Shown here in pieces: positions 10,783 through 22,600 of a stretch of 64,000 nucleotides of DNA. Under the pieces are notes generated by a model that worked only from the letters and a program-made list of their open reading frames with translations, did not search any database and had not been told where the DNA came from. A program made the translations under genes and the position numbers. Each line of letters opens with the position of its first letter. Within the stretch, counting starts at the first letter, position 1. This DNA comes from Rhodotorula mucilaginosa (Eukaryota > Basidiomycota > Microbotryomycetes > Sporidiobolales > Sporidiobolaceae), in NCBI GenBank assembly GCA_034406715.1, contig CP137865.1, forward strand, positions 744,001 through 808,000, in the 5' to 3' direction.

Positions 10783-12102
10783 TTATCGCCCACGAGGAGG
10801 CGCCGGAGGTGGCGGCGGCAACATGAACCCTCCCAATCCACCTCCTCCTAGGCCTCCTCCCGCGCCTCCTGTTTTCGACGCCGCCGGATCGACCTTCTTC
10901 TTGGTCGAGACCCCTCCGAGCTTGATCGAGATGGTCTCGCCGGCTTTGAGGGTGAAATCTTGAGACGGCACCAACGCGGCCGAAGATGAGGAGGCCGAGC
11001 CGGTGGACCGTGACGACGGGGCTTCGGGCACTAGTTTGGGCGGGTTCTGCCGTTTTGACCAATCTGTGCAAGTGTGGATGTCACGGAGAAGTCAGCCACG
11101 CCAGCAAGTCGAATGTATGGTATGTCAAAGCGTCGCTCGTACCCTGTATGCAACAGCACAGGTCAGCCAAAATGCTTGAAAAGCGGAATGACTCTCCAGC
11201 AAAAGCAAAGGCACCGCCTGAAGATGTGCGTACCTGTAGTGCGACGTTAAAGTCGAAGCTCTCTGTCCGTTCGGGGAAGCCCATCCCGACATAGGCCTTT
11301 TGGCCCGAAGTGGCGTCGACGACGGTCAGGACAAAGTACCGCGACGAGTCGAGGACGGCTTCGCAGCCGCCGTTCGGGTTCGCTTTCGTCGGCTTGTAGG
11401 GCGACTGGGCAAAGAGCTCGCCTGTACGTCGGTGTATTCGTGTGAGGACGAGGGGGAGCGAAGGGTGCAGAGGAGGGGGTGCGATCACCCGGGAAGGAGG
11501 AGAAGAGGAAATGGCAACGGCGGTCGAGCGAGTATGCCGGAGTCAGCTCCTTTTCCGTACAGAGGCTCGCGCGAGTGACCAAGAGCAGAGCTCCCCGCCA
11601 CTCAGTACCTGGCGAAGGAGGAGGAGGGGACCGGCGCGCACCCGTGTTGGCGTCTTCGAGGTTGATGTAGCACGAGGTCGGGACCTCGGACCCCTTTTCG
11701 ATGACGCGGAGTCGACCGCGCCACATCGGTTCAGACCTGTGTGTGCATGTGAAAGTGTGAGCACTGTCTGCCTCGGTGGCCGTTTGCGGGTAAGCGGCGC
11801 GGTACAGGCTTGCTTGACGTGGAGCAGCAGGGGGTTCGAGCGAGGTGTTTGCTCGTTCCGCCCGCCCGCTGGCTGGATGGAGCGCTTTGTAAGCGAGACG
11901 AGGAGCGTACATTTCACCCCATTCTGCTGCGCGGTAGCCTGCGTTGCTCGTCCGAGGTGGGATCTAGAAGGATGAGCAGGAAGCGGATGATGAGGGTCCC
12001 GGTCAGCGATCAGGGGCGGAGAGAAGGCATGCGGTTGCGTGTACGCACCTGGTAGACGTATACGTCCCTGGAGACAAACAAGACCGACTCGTAGTCGTCC
12101 AT
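10783..12102 (-). CDS. NECAP: NECAP-like endocytic protein (PHear domain)
   Basis: Clathrin/AP-2-associated coat protein. Seen: MDDYESVLFVSRDVYVYQ, IPPRTSNAGYRAAEWGEM, MWRGRLRVIEKG, CYINLEDANTGELFAQSPY, DSSRYFVLTVVDA, AYVGMGFPERTESFDFNVALQ: the NECAP PH-like fold in order, followed by a Lys/Ser tail and a Gly/Pro C-terminus (FMLPPPPPAPP). Exons: 12102-12049, 11963-11911, 11736-11642, 11421-11234, a probable single base at 11143, 11063-10783 (223 residues). Alternatively the 90-nt segment 11233-11144 is retained, which is in frame and adds 30 residues unlike NECAP. The frame stays open upstream to 12366; I chose the ATG that begins the conserved YESVL block. Confidence 0.85.
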
Positions 12103-12494
12103 GTCGGCGACCTGAGCGAGGCGTCGGTTCAAGGTGGGGGAGGCTCGAGGCAGGTGAACCAACGAGCGAATCGGACGAGACGCTGGACTGGGTAGACTCG
12201 GGTGTAGCAAGAGTGCGCTCTGGACGTGACTTTGACTCGAAGGCGTGTGAGCGCGTGAGCCTGAGCGCGAGATTGCGGGTGACCACAAGTCCGAATCGGC
12301 AACTCGCTCGCTCCTCTTTGACCTCTTGTCTTTCCGTCCGCAACAGCAAGTCACAGCTGCAGTCACTGCACAGATCAGTCCAATCGACTGCTTCTATCCG
12401 ACTTTGCATGCTCCGCTCCCCTCCGCCCGCGAGTGCCCTCGGCCGAGACTGATTCGCTCGTCCTTTGTTCTCGTGGCTTCAACACCCCGACGCA
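12103..12494. promoter_or_regulatory. Divergent promoter region
   Basis: 392 bp between the start codons of the NECAP-like gene and the plus-strand low-complexity gene. Both promoters must lie here. No particular element recognised. Confidence 0.4.
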
Positions 12495-15400
12495 ATGACC
12501 TCGGCACCGCCCATATCCGAACCAGTCAAGCTACTCGCCGATCCACACGCACGGCTAGAATGGGCTCGGAATGCACTCGAACGCGCAGCCGGCGACGACA
12601 CCGACGCACTCCGAGACCTCGCCGCTGTCCTCGTCTCGCTCGAACTCGTCGCCCGTCGACAATCAGCCACTCCGACCGCGTCTACTGCCACCGGCGAATT
12701 TGCAACAGATGCAAGTAGGGGAACGACCCACGTCCGAGGCTCTGCGATCGACGACAACGGACAAGCGAGTGGTTCCCTTCTTCCCAACACGAGGCGACCA
12801 GATCCAAGCGAACCGGGCGCACTCCGCGGAGATCTGAACGACACCGCCAACCAGCGCACGTGGAGTCAGTACATGCAGGAGATGGTGAGTCGTTCAGGGG
12901 CTTGAAAGACAACAGCGCGCGTGGGCACTCACTCACCCTTGTCCTCCTTCTTTCCCGCAGTACTGCAATCACCCCGTCGCAGAGGGACCTCCATCGTCCG
13001 ATCGCTCCACAGCCTCGCCTCTCCCGCTCAGCGAGTCTCTCGCTACCGACTTGCAAAGGATCCTGGCCACAAAACCGCCGGCCGAGGCGTCCGACGAGCT
13101 GCTCCGGAGGCTCATCGCGAGTCTCGACACTCCTCCCGCCGCGCATACTCGCCTGGACTCTTCCTCCTCGTCGCCGTCTTACCCGGAACCGCTCTCACTT
13201 GAAACCATGCGAGCAATCACCGCTTCCCTCGCTGCGGCACGCGAATCCGAGCCGCGCCGCCGGCGGCAGCGACAAGCAGCGCACCGTCAAGCGGTCGCGA
13301 CCGTCCTCGATCACTACCTCTCGACTCGCTGCTCGGATGTCAACAGTCGAGATGCAGCTCTGCTCGATGCCGTCTGGCCGATCGAATCAAGCGGATCCGA
13401 TGAGGGCGCTTCGACGACCCAGCAGGAGGTAACGGCCCCGCGGACCAGCGCGGAGGCGACCGCACCAACCTCGGACGACGACGACGACGACGAAGATGAC
13501 GAAGCAGATACGAGGAGTCTCGCGACTGGGATCCGCGAAGCGCACGAGTCGATCGCGCGCAAGGACGACAAGTTGACGTGGCTCCTCGGCGACGGGTTCC
13601 GGAGTGGCAACGTCGCGCCGCCACCTCCGACAAACCCGAGCGCGACGGCTCCAGTCCCTGCTGCCGTGCCTCGGAATGGCAAGACGAAACGCACCGCAGT
13701 GCCGCCGATCGTCATGCCGCTGCCGCTCCCGCTCCCGCTCCCCCTCTCCGCGAGCGGTTCGTCGTCGTCGATGATGGAGTACTCGTCGAGGCACAGCGGG
13801 CAGACTTCGTTCCGCTCTTTCTCCCAAGGCCCCCACTCACACTCACACCTGCACGCCCACCGACGCCAAGGCTCGAACAGCTCTTCCTCGTTCGTGACTC
13901 CCTTGTTGCGACATCGCCGATCGGCGTCGACGACCGGAACGGGGCGCATTTCCTCCGGAGGAGCCAAGATCGTCGTTCCATCAGATGCGGATGCGGACGC
14001 AGAGGCAGAGGCGAGACCTCGGCTCGAGCGGCAGCGATCGCTCTCGGTAGGCGAAGGGACGCACCTCTTGACGTTGGCGACGGCGGCCGGGACGGCAGGT
14101 GGCGGCGGCGGTGGTGGCGACAGCAGCGCACGGAGTGGTCCGCCTATGCTTGGTTCCGTCGTCGATCCTCCTCGCTCACCACGCTCCGACAAGCCCTTTG
14201 CCGACTTGGCACCTGTCACCGCCGCGGAGGGAGGGTCGTTCGACACGCCGACCTCCTCGACGACGAGTACTCGCCTCCTCCTCGACCGCAACACCTTGAC
14301 CAATTCGGAACGGCGCGAGTTGGTCCGCCGGAGTAAAAAACTCGAAGGGTTCTTTGGAGCGCCGTTCCAGGAAGCGACGGCGCAGCGCATACTGGTCGAC
14401 GGTCGGCTCGCGCCTCCGCTTCCTCCTCGTTCCTCTGAGCCAGACGATTCTGAGGCAGGGGATCGTCTCCCGTCACCGGAGGAGCCGCCTACTGCCAATA
14501 AGCCAGAGAAGCTCGTGATCGACACTGCCGCTTCGGCTGCCGCGACAGCGACGACGTCCAAGGCACCCAGCTCTGCCGCCTCTTCGACCGTCTCGCCCCT
14601 CTCGTCGCCCCGCAGGCCCACCTTTGCTCCTCCCCGGCGCGAGAGCCTCGCCGCCCCGCGGATGCATCGCTCGTCGTCCTCTCCCTCTCGGCGCTCAGCA
14701 TCCTTCTCGTCCCTCGCTTCGGCCGACCATACCTACTACTCGGAACAATCCCGTTGGAGGTTCCCCATGGCTGTGGAAGACGAACAGCGGCAAAGCGAGC
14801 GCGAAGAGCGGCGGAAAAAGTTGGAAAAGGTGAGGCGGTTCCTCGGCGAGCGGGTCCCGGTCGAGGTGGTCATCCCGCGTCATGAGCCGCCGACTGGTGC
14901 TGCTGGTGGTGGTGCCGCTGCTGAGCGAGGCCCGCGCGAGGCGGCTCTTCGATCCGGACACGTCAAGAGCGCGAGTGACCATTGGCGGAGGGGCAAGAGG
15001 CTCATCTCGGGCAAACGGCCCGCTCCGGCGACCGCCGGCGCAGAGTTTTTGGCATCACCGACTGGAGCTGGAGGAGGGCCGATCCCCGTCCAGAGGGCGG
15101 AAGAGTGGCCGTATATCGAACCGAATTGGCAACCGGACGAGGCACAGTCGCGTGCTGCCGAGGCGAATCACCACAACGACGCCGTTGATGCTCTCTTCAA
15201 GGCTCGGAAACTGGAGAATGTGAGCTTTCCGGTCATTCCCACGTGACTCCGAAAATGTGTATGAGGTCGCTGACAATCGGTCATGAACGACCACGTGTCC
15301 GCAGCTGTTTGGCCAGCTTCCGCCTTCATCGCTTTACCTCGATCGCGAATATGGCCGCTCACGAACGCCTCCAACGCTCCAGCATCGCCACTCCTCCTCG

Positions 15401-16007
15401 GACTTGGCTTCTGCCTACTCTCCCTTTGCACAGGACGCGACCGTAGGCGGTTGGGTTCCCGCCACGGACGGTCTCGGTCGGTCCGCGTCATCTGCGTCGA
15501 GTGGAGGAAGCAGAGGGGCCGCCGACACGTATCGCCGGAGCATCGCTTCGTTGTCTTATGTCGCCGAACGCGATCCCGATGCGATGGACGAGGTGGTCCG
15601 CGTCTATGCAGCAGGTCCGCGCGACGAAGCGGTGCCCGAAGCGGACGAAACGGCGGACGAAGACGATGACGACGACGAAGGACCGACGCCGGAAGCGACT
15701 TTGATGACGCGGAGTGTGTCGGCGCAGAGTGTTCGAGCCGTGCGGCAGGCTCAAAAACTTTCGCAAGTCCTCGGGACAACGAAAGGCGCGGTATGTCGCT
15801 TCCCTTCCCGTCTTCCTCGTTTCGTCTCATGGCTCCGCCTTTTCGGGTCAACTGGTGCTGACGAGACTTTCGTGTCTCCAGGTCTGGGCCATGCTTCTTC
15901 GAGATTTGCAAGAAGCCATCATGGACGACGAGACGCTGGATGAGGAGGAACGAGGAGACGTTTTGCGGAGTCTGGACAAGCTCCGCCGGACGGCCGTCGC
16001 AACTTGA
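12495..16007 (+). CDS. Large low-complexity protein with repeated KLxxFG-like motif
   Basis: Exons: 12495-12884, 12961-15219, 15305-15790, 15882-16007 (1,086 residues). Mostly Ser/Pro/Ala-rich with Asp/Glu runs. Three short motifs share a pattern of basic residues, K-L, then a Phe/Leu-Gly: SKKLEGFFGAPF (~587), RRKKLEKVRRFLGERVP (~747) and AQKLSQVLGTTKGAVW (~1031). The last leads into a well-formed helix ending MDDETLDEEERGDVLRSLDK. I have the impression that similar KLxxFFG elements recur in fungal signalling and polarity proteins, but I cannot name the family. Function unknown. The splice model is solid: all four exons keep phase 0. Confidence 0.7.
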
Positions 16008-16706
16008 TTCGGAAGCGAGGGCCGGTCATGGACATCTTAGCTTGGACTGTCTGACGAACTTAGTCACGAGCATTTGCAATTGCGTGTGTGCGACTGTGCT
16101 TGCTGGCACCGAAAGAGGGGGTCGCGAACGGAGAAGGGGAGGGGGAAGCGCTATATATCGCCCTCGCGCTGCTTTATCTTCCTAACTGGAGGCATAGGTA
16201 TCAATATACAATACTTTAGCTCTGGGCTCGTGCTACAAATCTCAGCGCCTCTGTGGCTGCGACAAGGGGCTCGTGCTCGCATTGCCGCCGATCTTCGCAA
16301 TTCTCATCAATCGACCTCCTCATTCTCCCTTCACCCTCTTCTGGTCAGCGCTGCGACACCCTCAAGGGCACACGCCAAGTCAATTAGACGATCTCGAGAC
16401 ACCATCGTGCCGCCAGAGGCCGTCGAGAGGGACGTCTAGCCGTTCGGAGCTCGACTCCCGAGCCTTGTGGGGCCGCCAGCCACTCGCCAGTACTATAGCC
16501 CGTGGGTCGAGCAGCCGAGGCCCACAGGATTCCGCAAACTGTATCAAGCCTCTACAAGCAGGCCGCAACCCGAACCGGGGCGTCAGGCGGGTCGACCGAG
16601 CGTCGTCTCGTGCGTGGCGACTCGGCCATCAAGGCGCTCGCTTCGATCTCGACGGCTGCGGCGGCGATAGCTTTCGAGCGGTACCCCGACGACTTTTGAC
16701 TGCATA
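16008..16706. promoter_or_regulatory. Intergenic, F-box gene 5' flank
   Basis: 699 bp between two plus-strand genes. An AT-richer patch at about 16140-16215 contains ctatatatcg and atatacaatac, the only TATA-like sequences near this promoter. No gene seen. Confidence 0.35.
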
Positions 16707-19466
16707 ATGAGCTCGCCAAACGCAAACGATCCCGGATCGGCCGCCGTCACGACGTCTCGGAACCGCTCAGTCGAGTCGTCCCCTTGCCGCCTTCCGGGGA
16801 CGCCGCGCCGGCCTCGCTTGCAGCACCTCCGAGACCGAATTTCGTCCCCTCCTTCTGGAGCGCGGTCCCGATCCGACGTCGACGATGGGTCGGACGCCAG
16901 CGCTTCGCCTCGTCGACCCCGTCTCCGCCACCGGTTCTCTCGCTCGCTCACGTCGCTCGCCGCGGCACGGACAGAGTCGGACCAAGTCGGACGAGCCGAG
17001 GACGAAGAGAGTCCACTGTCAAAGTGGCGAGCTCGCAGCAAGGCCAAGCTCGTCCGGGCGTTCACACCGACACTCGAGGACCGTTCCGTTCCTTCTTACT
17101 CCGCGGGGTCCGCCTCGCCCCGTGCCGTATTTGATGCGCCCATTCCTCGCTTCGAGAGCTCTGAAGCTCGCACTCCATCGCGTAACCGCTCTCACTCGGC
17201 ACCGTTACTCCTGGCGCGCTCGGCCGAGCTCGTCTCGCCTGCTCCGGTTTCTGCCCACCGACTTAGCGTCCTTGCGACACCGAGCTCGCAGCTCAGCCCA
17301 TTCCCCCCGGGCGCGACTCTCGAGTCGCCTCCTCAGTCCCCCTTTCACACGTGTCCGTCATCACCCTGGGCAGACACGCCCTTCGTCTTTTTAAACGCCG
17401 ACCTCTTCTCAACCATCTCGGCTCCGCCCGAGGGGACCCTGGGCGAGGCCGAGCCACAGCGCAAAGCGGACGCGCACAAGTGCATCACCGAGCTACCGCG
17501 AGAAATCCAGCTCGAGGTGTTTCGCGCGCTGCTGGTCGTTTGCGAGGAAGACTGGCGTCGCGCGATCAGGGAAGGAGAATGGATTGGCGAGGTCGCTCGT
17601 CAGCGCTGGAGCGACGGCCGCGCAAAGGGTAGGAGGGAGATCATGAAGCTCGGAAGGGTGCGTTGAGATGTTCCGCGATCACAAAGAACGTGCAGACGGA
17701 GCTGATCTGATATCATTGAGCAGGTCTGCAAGTTGTGGCGAAACCTCTCGCTCGACGGGCAGCTCTGGTCCGACGCCCCTTCAGCCACCTTCCTCGGTCC
17801 GGATTCCCTCCCAGCTGAAAGTGTCGACCGTCTCGCGACCATGGCCGGCAGCTTCTTGACGAGCTTGGACGCGCGCGGTCTCGGATCGAAGCTCGACTGG
17901 AAGACGCTGATCAGGATCGTCGAGACGGCGCAAGTGACGAACGGCCAAGGAGTCACTCGTCTCAGCCGGCTCGACCTTACCGGTGCGCTCCGTGCGATTT
18001 GCCGTAGATGCAAACTTCCAAGGCCGGAGCTGACTCTGCTTTTCGCGTTCCCGCACCGCACTGCAGGCTGCACCGCCCTGACCGCCGCTTCTCTGGCGAC
18101 CCTTCTCTCGCACTCGCCTCTACTCGCCGAGCTTCATGCTCCCGGCCTCCGTTGCATCAACGAAGGGCACATGCGCGTTCTCGGATCCGACTGTCCACGG
18201 CTGGCAGTCCTCGACGTCAGCCGCTGCGCCTGTCTTGCGGCGGCAGCGCTTTTGCACCTGCCTTATCCTCCGCCAAAGCATGCGTCCGAAGGAGCGTCAC
18301 CATCCGGCGGGGCGAGCACGGGAGGGCTTCGAACGCTGAAAGCTGCCGGCCTTTCCGGTATGAGCGATTTTGTCCTCGGCGCGATGCTGGAGCGGCACTC
18401 TGGCCTTGAAACCCTCGACGTCAGTTTCAGTCGCCTGCACGACGATGCATTGCAGCGCTTCGTCAGCCTGCCTGCCATCGGTTCCGACGTGGACGCCTCG
18501 ACGCGGCCTTCTCGAATCCGACCTCCGCCACCAGCGTCTGCAGAAAAGCGCTGCTTCCCGGCCCTTCGGCACCTCTCTCTCACCGGATGTGCCAGTCTCA
18601 CATCCACCGGTCTAGGACACCTCGCCGGCACGATTCCGAACGTCGAGATTCTCGAAATCGCCCGTTTCGGCGTGCGTGCGAGGACCGAAGGGATCGCTCG
18701 CCTGCTCGCGGCGTGTCCAAAGCTGCGACGGATCGACCTCGAGGACAATCACGAGCTCGGCGACCCTGCGATTCTGGCGCTGGTGCCGTCGAGCACTTCC
18801 CGCGGGGCGCCCGATCTCGAGCATCTGATCATTTCGGCGTGTCCGGCGTTGACGGACGACGCAATCGCGTCTGTCGCGACGAATTCCCCCAAGCTTCGAG
18901 TGCTCGAAGCGGACGGAACGGCGATCTCGGACCGCACAGCTCGACTGTTTATCCGTCTCGCGCAAAGCCGGGCCGTCACTGCTCAAGCCGTCGCGGCGAG
19001 CAGAGAAGAGCACACCGATCCGCTCGTCGAGGCTCGGTATCCTGCGATTCTTTCCGTCTTGGACAACCGCACAACCGGCCGTCGCCTGAGTCGTGACATC
19101 GGTGCCAAGCACTTGCGGCCCCGCGACGGACAGCGAGGCTACTGGACGCGAACCGTCGGCGACTACCACGACGAACCTCCTCCGAGCGGGGACGAAACGG
19201 TCTCCGAAGGGCGCAGGAAGGAGGGCAGCACCCTGGGCGAATGCGACCCTACGCGCGTCGTCGTCCGCTCGTTCCACTCTTCCCTCGCGGTCGACGCGGC
19301 TGATGCAACTCGTCGCGCACTCACTTCAGCCACGACGTCCGGCGCCGCGAGTGAAAGCAAGCTCGGCGCCATGCGGCTGCGGTCGCTGTCCGATTCGGAG
19401 GTTTTCCGGCGCGGCTCGTCCTACCCTCACGACGACAACGCGCGAACAGGCTGCATCATCTCGTGA
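16707..19466 (+). CDS. F-box / leucine-rich-repeat protein with C-terminal CaaX box
   Basis: Substrate adaptor for an SCF ubiquitin ligase (inferred from the F-box). Exons 16707-17657 and 17724-19466 (897 residues). Seen: a 250-residue Ser/Pro/Arg-rich N-terminus; an F-box starting CITELPREIQLEVFRALL and finishing across the intron as VCKLWRNLSLDGQLW; then about a dozen LRRs (for example LAELHAPGLRCINEGHMRVL, RHLSLTGCASLTSTGLGHLA, EHLIISACPALTDDAIASVA). The protein ends CIIS, a farnesylation-type CaaX. Animal FBXL2 and FBXL20 share the F-box/LRR/CaaX plan and act at membranes, so membrane targeting is plausible here. Confidence 0.85.
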
Positions 19467-19642
19467 TAACCTCTCGCATTGCTTGTACAGTTCCATGCCT
19501 CTCCTGTCGTTGTTCCCCCGTCCGTTTATCCACCTAGACTCGCACTCTTTCCGCTTCACCTTGTAGAGTACTGCGTCGCACATACGGGGAAAAGAAATGC
19601 TGTAAAATGCACATATCAAGCCGCAAGCACCCCCGTCTGCAC

Positions 19643-22600
19643 TCAGTCCGACTCGCTATCACTGATCACCACCACCGCGGAACCTCCTCCGGTCTTGATC
19701 TTCTTTTGCGGTCTCGACGAAGCCCCATCCTTGTCCTTCGACGAGGCTGAAGCTTTCGCGGTCGACGAGGAAGACGAAGAGCTGCCGCGCGCGACCGACC
19801 GAACAGGGTCCTCGGCAAGCCTCTTCATCGGCAGCACCGGCGACGCACTGCCGGTTTCGCCTTTCTTTGCCGGCACTTTTGCGAACGAAAGTGCGGACTG
19901 ACGATAGCCGGACGACGACGGCTTTTTCGTCGTACCTGCCGACCCAGCATCCTTTGCCGCGTTCCCGCCATTGGCGTCCACGTCGACGCCCTTCGCCTTC
20001 GCCGATGTCGCATGCGCACTCGCTGGAGGCTCGGACCCAGCGGTAGAGATGCGGCTCCCAGTGATGTTTTGGCGGGATCCGTTTGCCTGTTCGGTCCGAC
20101 CGGGTGTCGACGTAGAACGAGAGAGGCCGTGCGAGACCGCGTCGTCCGAGTCGAGAGCAAAGGCAGACGACTTTTGCGCCTGATGCGCCGCGGCAGGGCG
20201 TTGCGCAGGCGGCCCGGTCTCGCGCGTCGACGAGACTTCGGCACCACCGTTCGGAATGGTGGAGACGCCGGGACTCGGGGCGGACGTCTCGGGTCGAGAA
20301 GAGGAACCGGAGGGGGCAGCGGACGGATCCCGGCCGGCGCGATCAGGACGTGAGGTATCGGCTTGCGGAGCCGTGAACGTCGCACGCTCGAGCTCGCTCC
20401 TTGCAGCGGACAACAAGTAAGTAGCTTGGCGCAGATAAGCGACTGCGAGAACGAGAGGGGGTTAGCAAGCCAAGACAAGCACGTTGCGCCCGACTTCGAA
20501 GTGTAGACCGAGACTCACTGCGCTCGGACCGGCTGCTCGCGTTCCCTGCCAGGAAGATGAGCCTGCGAGCCTCGTCGTGGTTGACGGACGCCGCATCTTG
20601 GCGGAGAGCTTCGAGAGCGCGGCGATCATTTCTCTCGCGCTGACTCTGGTCGTCATCCGGTTCGCCGCGCGTACGCCTGCGCCTCGTGCCGTTCGAGCTG
20701 GAAGGAGAGCCGCGCCGGCCGGCACGCGATTCGTCCGCAAGCCGCGCAAGTGGTGGAGGTTTCGACGGGTCGGATGGGTCAAGAAGGGCCAAATCATCGA
20801 CGGTCATCGGCTCTTGTCCCTCATAGTCCGAGTCGAGATCTTCCTTGTCGCGGTAGTCGTCACCGGAGCTTTGACCTTCGAGGAGGGAGGGCGAGCTGCC
20901 TCTCGAATCCTTGGTTGGCGAAGGCGCCTCCAACTTGTAATTCACCTGCAACAGAGCGAGTGTTAGTAGGCCACACACGTCGCAAATGACAATCCGTCCG
21001 AGGCTTACTTGTGCACGTCGCCGCTTTCCCCGTCCGATCGTCAGCGCTTGCGCAACCTTTTGAGAGCGCTCCAGCTCCTGCTGCTGATCCACGACTTTGC
21101 TCCAGAAGTCGTGAAGATTTTCTGGCTCGGCTTTCTCCTCGGCCTTGTCGGCGTCGAACGCGTCGAGTTCCCCACCATCGCGAATCCAGATCTGCGCCGT
21201 GGCGAACGTCGAAGCGGCATCGTCTTTCTTCTCGATAGGTTTCGCCGTCTTGGCAAGGAGGTCGTCGACGTCCTGATCGGTGTACCTGATCGCGTTCTTC
21301 TCAGCGTCGTCGTCGTCGAAGACTGCCGTTGCGCCAAACTATGTCGATCGGAAATCGGTGTCAGCCTTTGCCACCACACAGGTCGATAGATGACACCGAG
21401 CTTTACCTGCAGCATGGATTCCATGTCTTCGCTCTCGTCCTTCGCATCGATGCGCTGGATGATCAGGTGCTCTGCATGACAAAAGGTGTCAGACACGATA
21501 CAGAAGGAAGTTGGGGCGGGGTGCAGGCTTACCCAGACCACGCTTCTTCTGCCCAGCGTTCAGAATCTTTTCTTCGCAGGTACCCTTCACGAGCAGCTTG
21601 AAGACTCGCACCTGCAGGGAACGTGGGGGTCAGTTTTGATCTCAGAGCAGACAAGCAGGGGCGCGATCGGAGAAGACTTACCGGCTTGGTTTGACCGATA
21701 CGGTGCGCGCGACTGATGGCCTGAATGTCCATCTGCGGATTGAAGTCTTGGTCGTAGCTGCATGTGCACTCGCGAACGTCAGCGGCCGGGAGATTTGCTT
21801 CCTTCATGGCATCAAGCCCTGGTCAAGACGCACATGATGATGACGTCGGCCGAAGTGATGTTCAAGCCGACACCTCCCGCTCGGGTACTGAGCAAGTACG
21901 CGAAAAACTCGGAGCCCGGGGCGTTGAAGCGGTCCACGTCGCGTTGCCTTTCGATCTGGGGCGTGTCGCCGTCGAGTCGCAAGTACTTGAGGTCGAGTCC
22001 GGCCAAGAAACGCTCGAGGATAGTGAGCGTCAGCTTGAATTGCGAGAAAATGAGGACGCGGTGGCCGGCTGCTTTGAGCTTGGGGAGCATGCGGGCGAGC
22101 AGCACGAACTTGGCGCAGGCATCGGTCAGATTCTGGTGCGCCTCCTTTGCCGTCACGTTCCGAGGCTCGAGTTCGTCGTTGACGAGGTATGGGTGACACA
22201 GCGACTTGCGCAACTCCATGAGGATGTTGCTGCACAAAGAGAATCGTCAGCGTCGAGGCACTGAACCCTGCATCGCAAAGACTGTCGTACCTGAAATTGC
22301 TCTTCTTTGGTCGACCCCGGCCGCCAGCAGCGGGACCGCTGCCGCCAGCTCCTGCTTTCCGAGCGATCGCCTGGATCGCAGACGCGTTGCGCTCCAGAAT
22401 GCCACGATAGACACGGCGTTGCAGCGGAGTCATCGTCACCGGCACGACGACTTCGAGCTGCGGAAAAGACGAGTATGTCTCAGCACATGGAAAGAAGCGG
22501 GCTTCAAGCTTTTGAGAAGTACGCACCAACGGAGGAAGATTCAAGACCAAGTCTTTCGTGCGCCGCAAGAAGAAGGGCTTCAGCAGGTCGCGAACCTCTT

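Noticed and set aside
13314-14621. 435-residue minus-strand open frame opposite the low-complexity gene
   Set aside because: Antisense shadow; the plus strand is open for 2.2 kb with matching splice sites at both ends.
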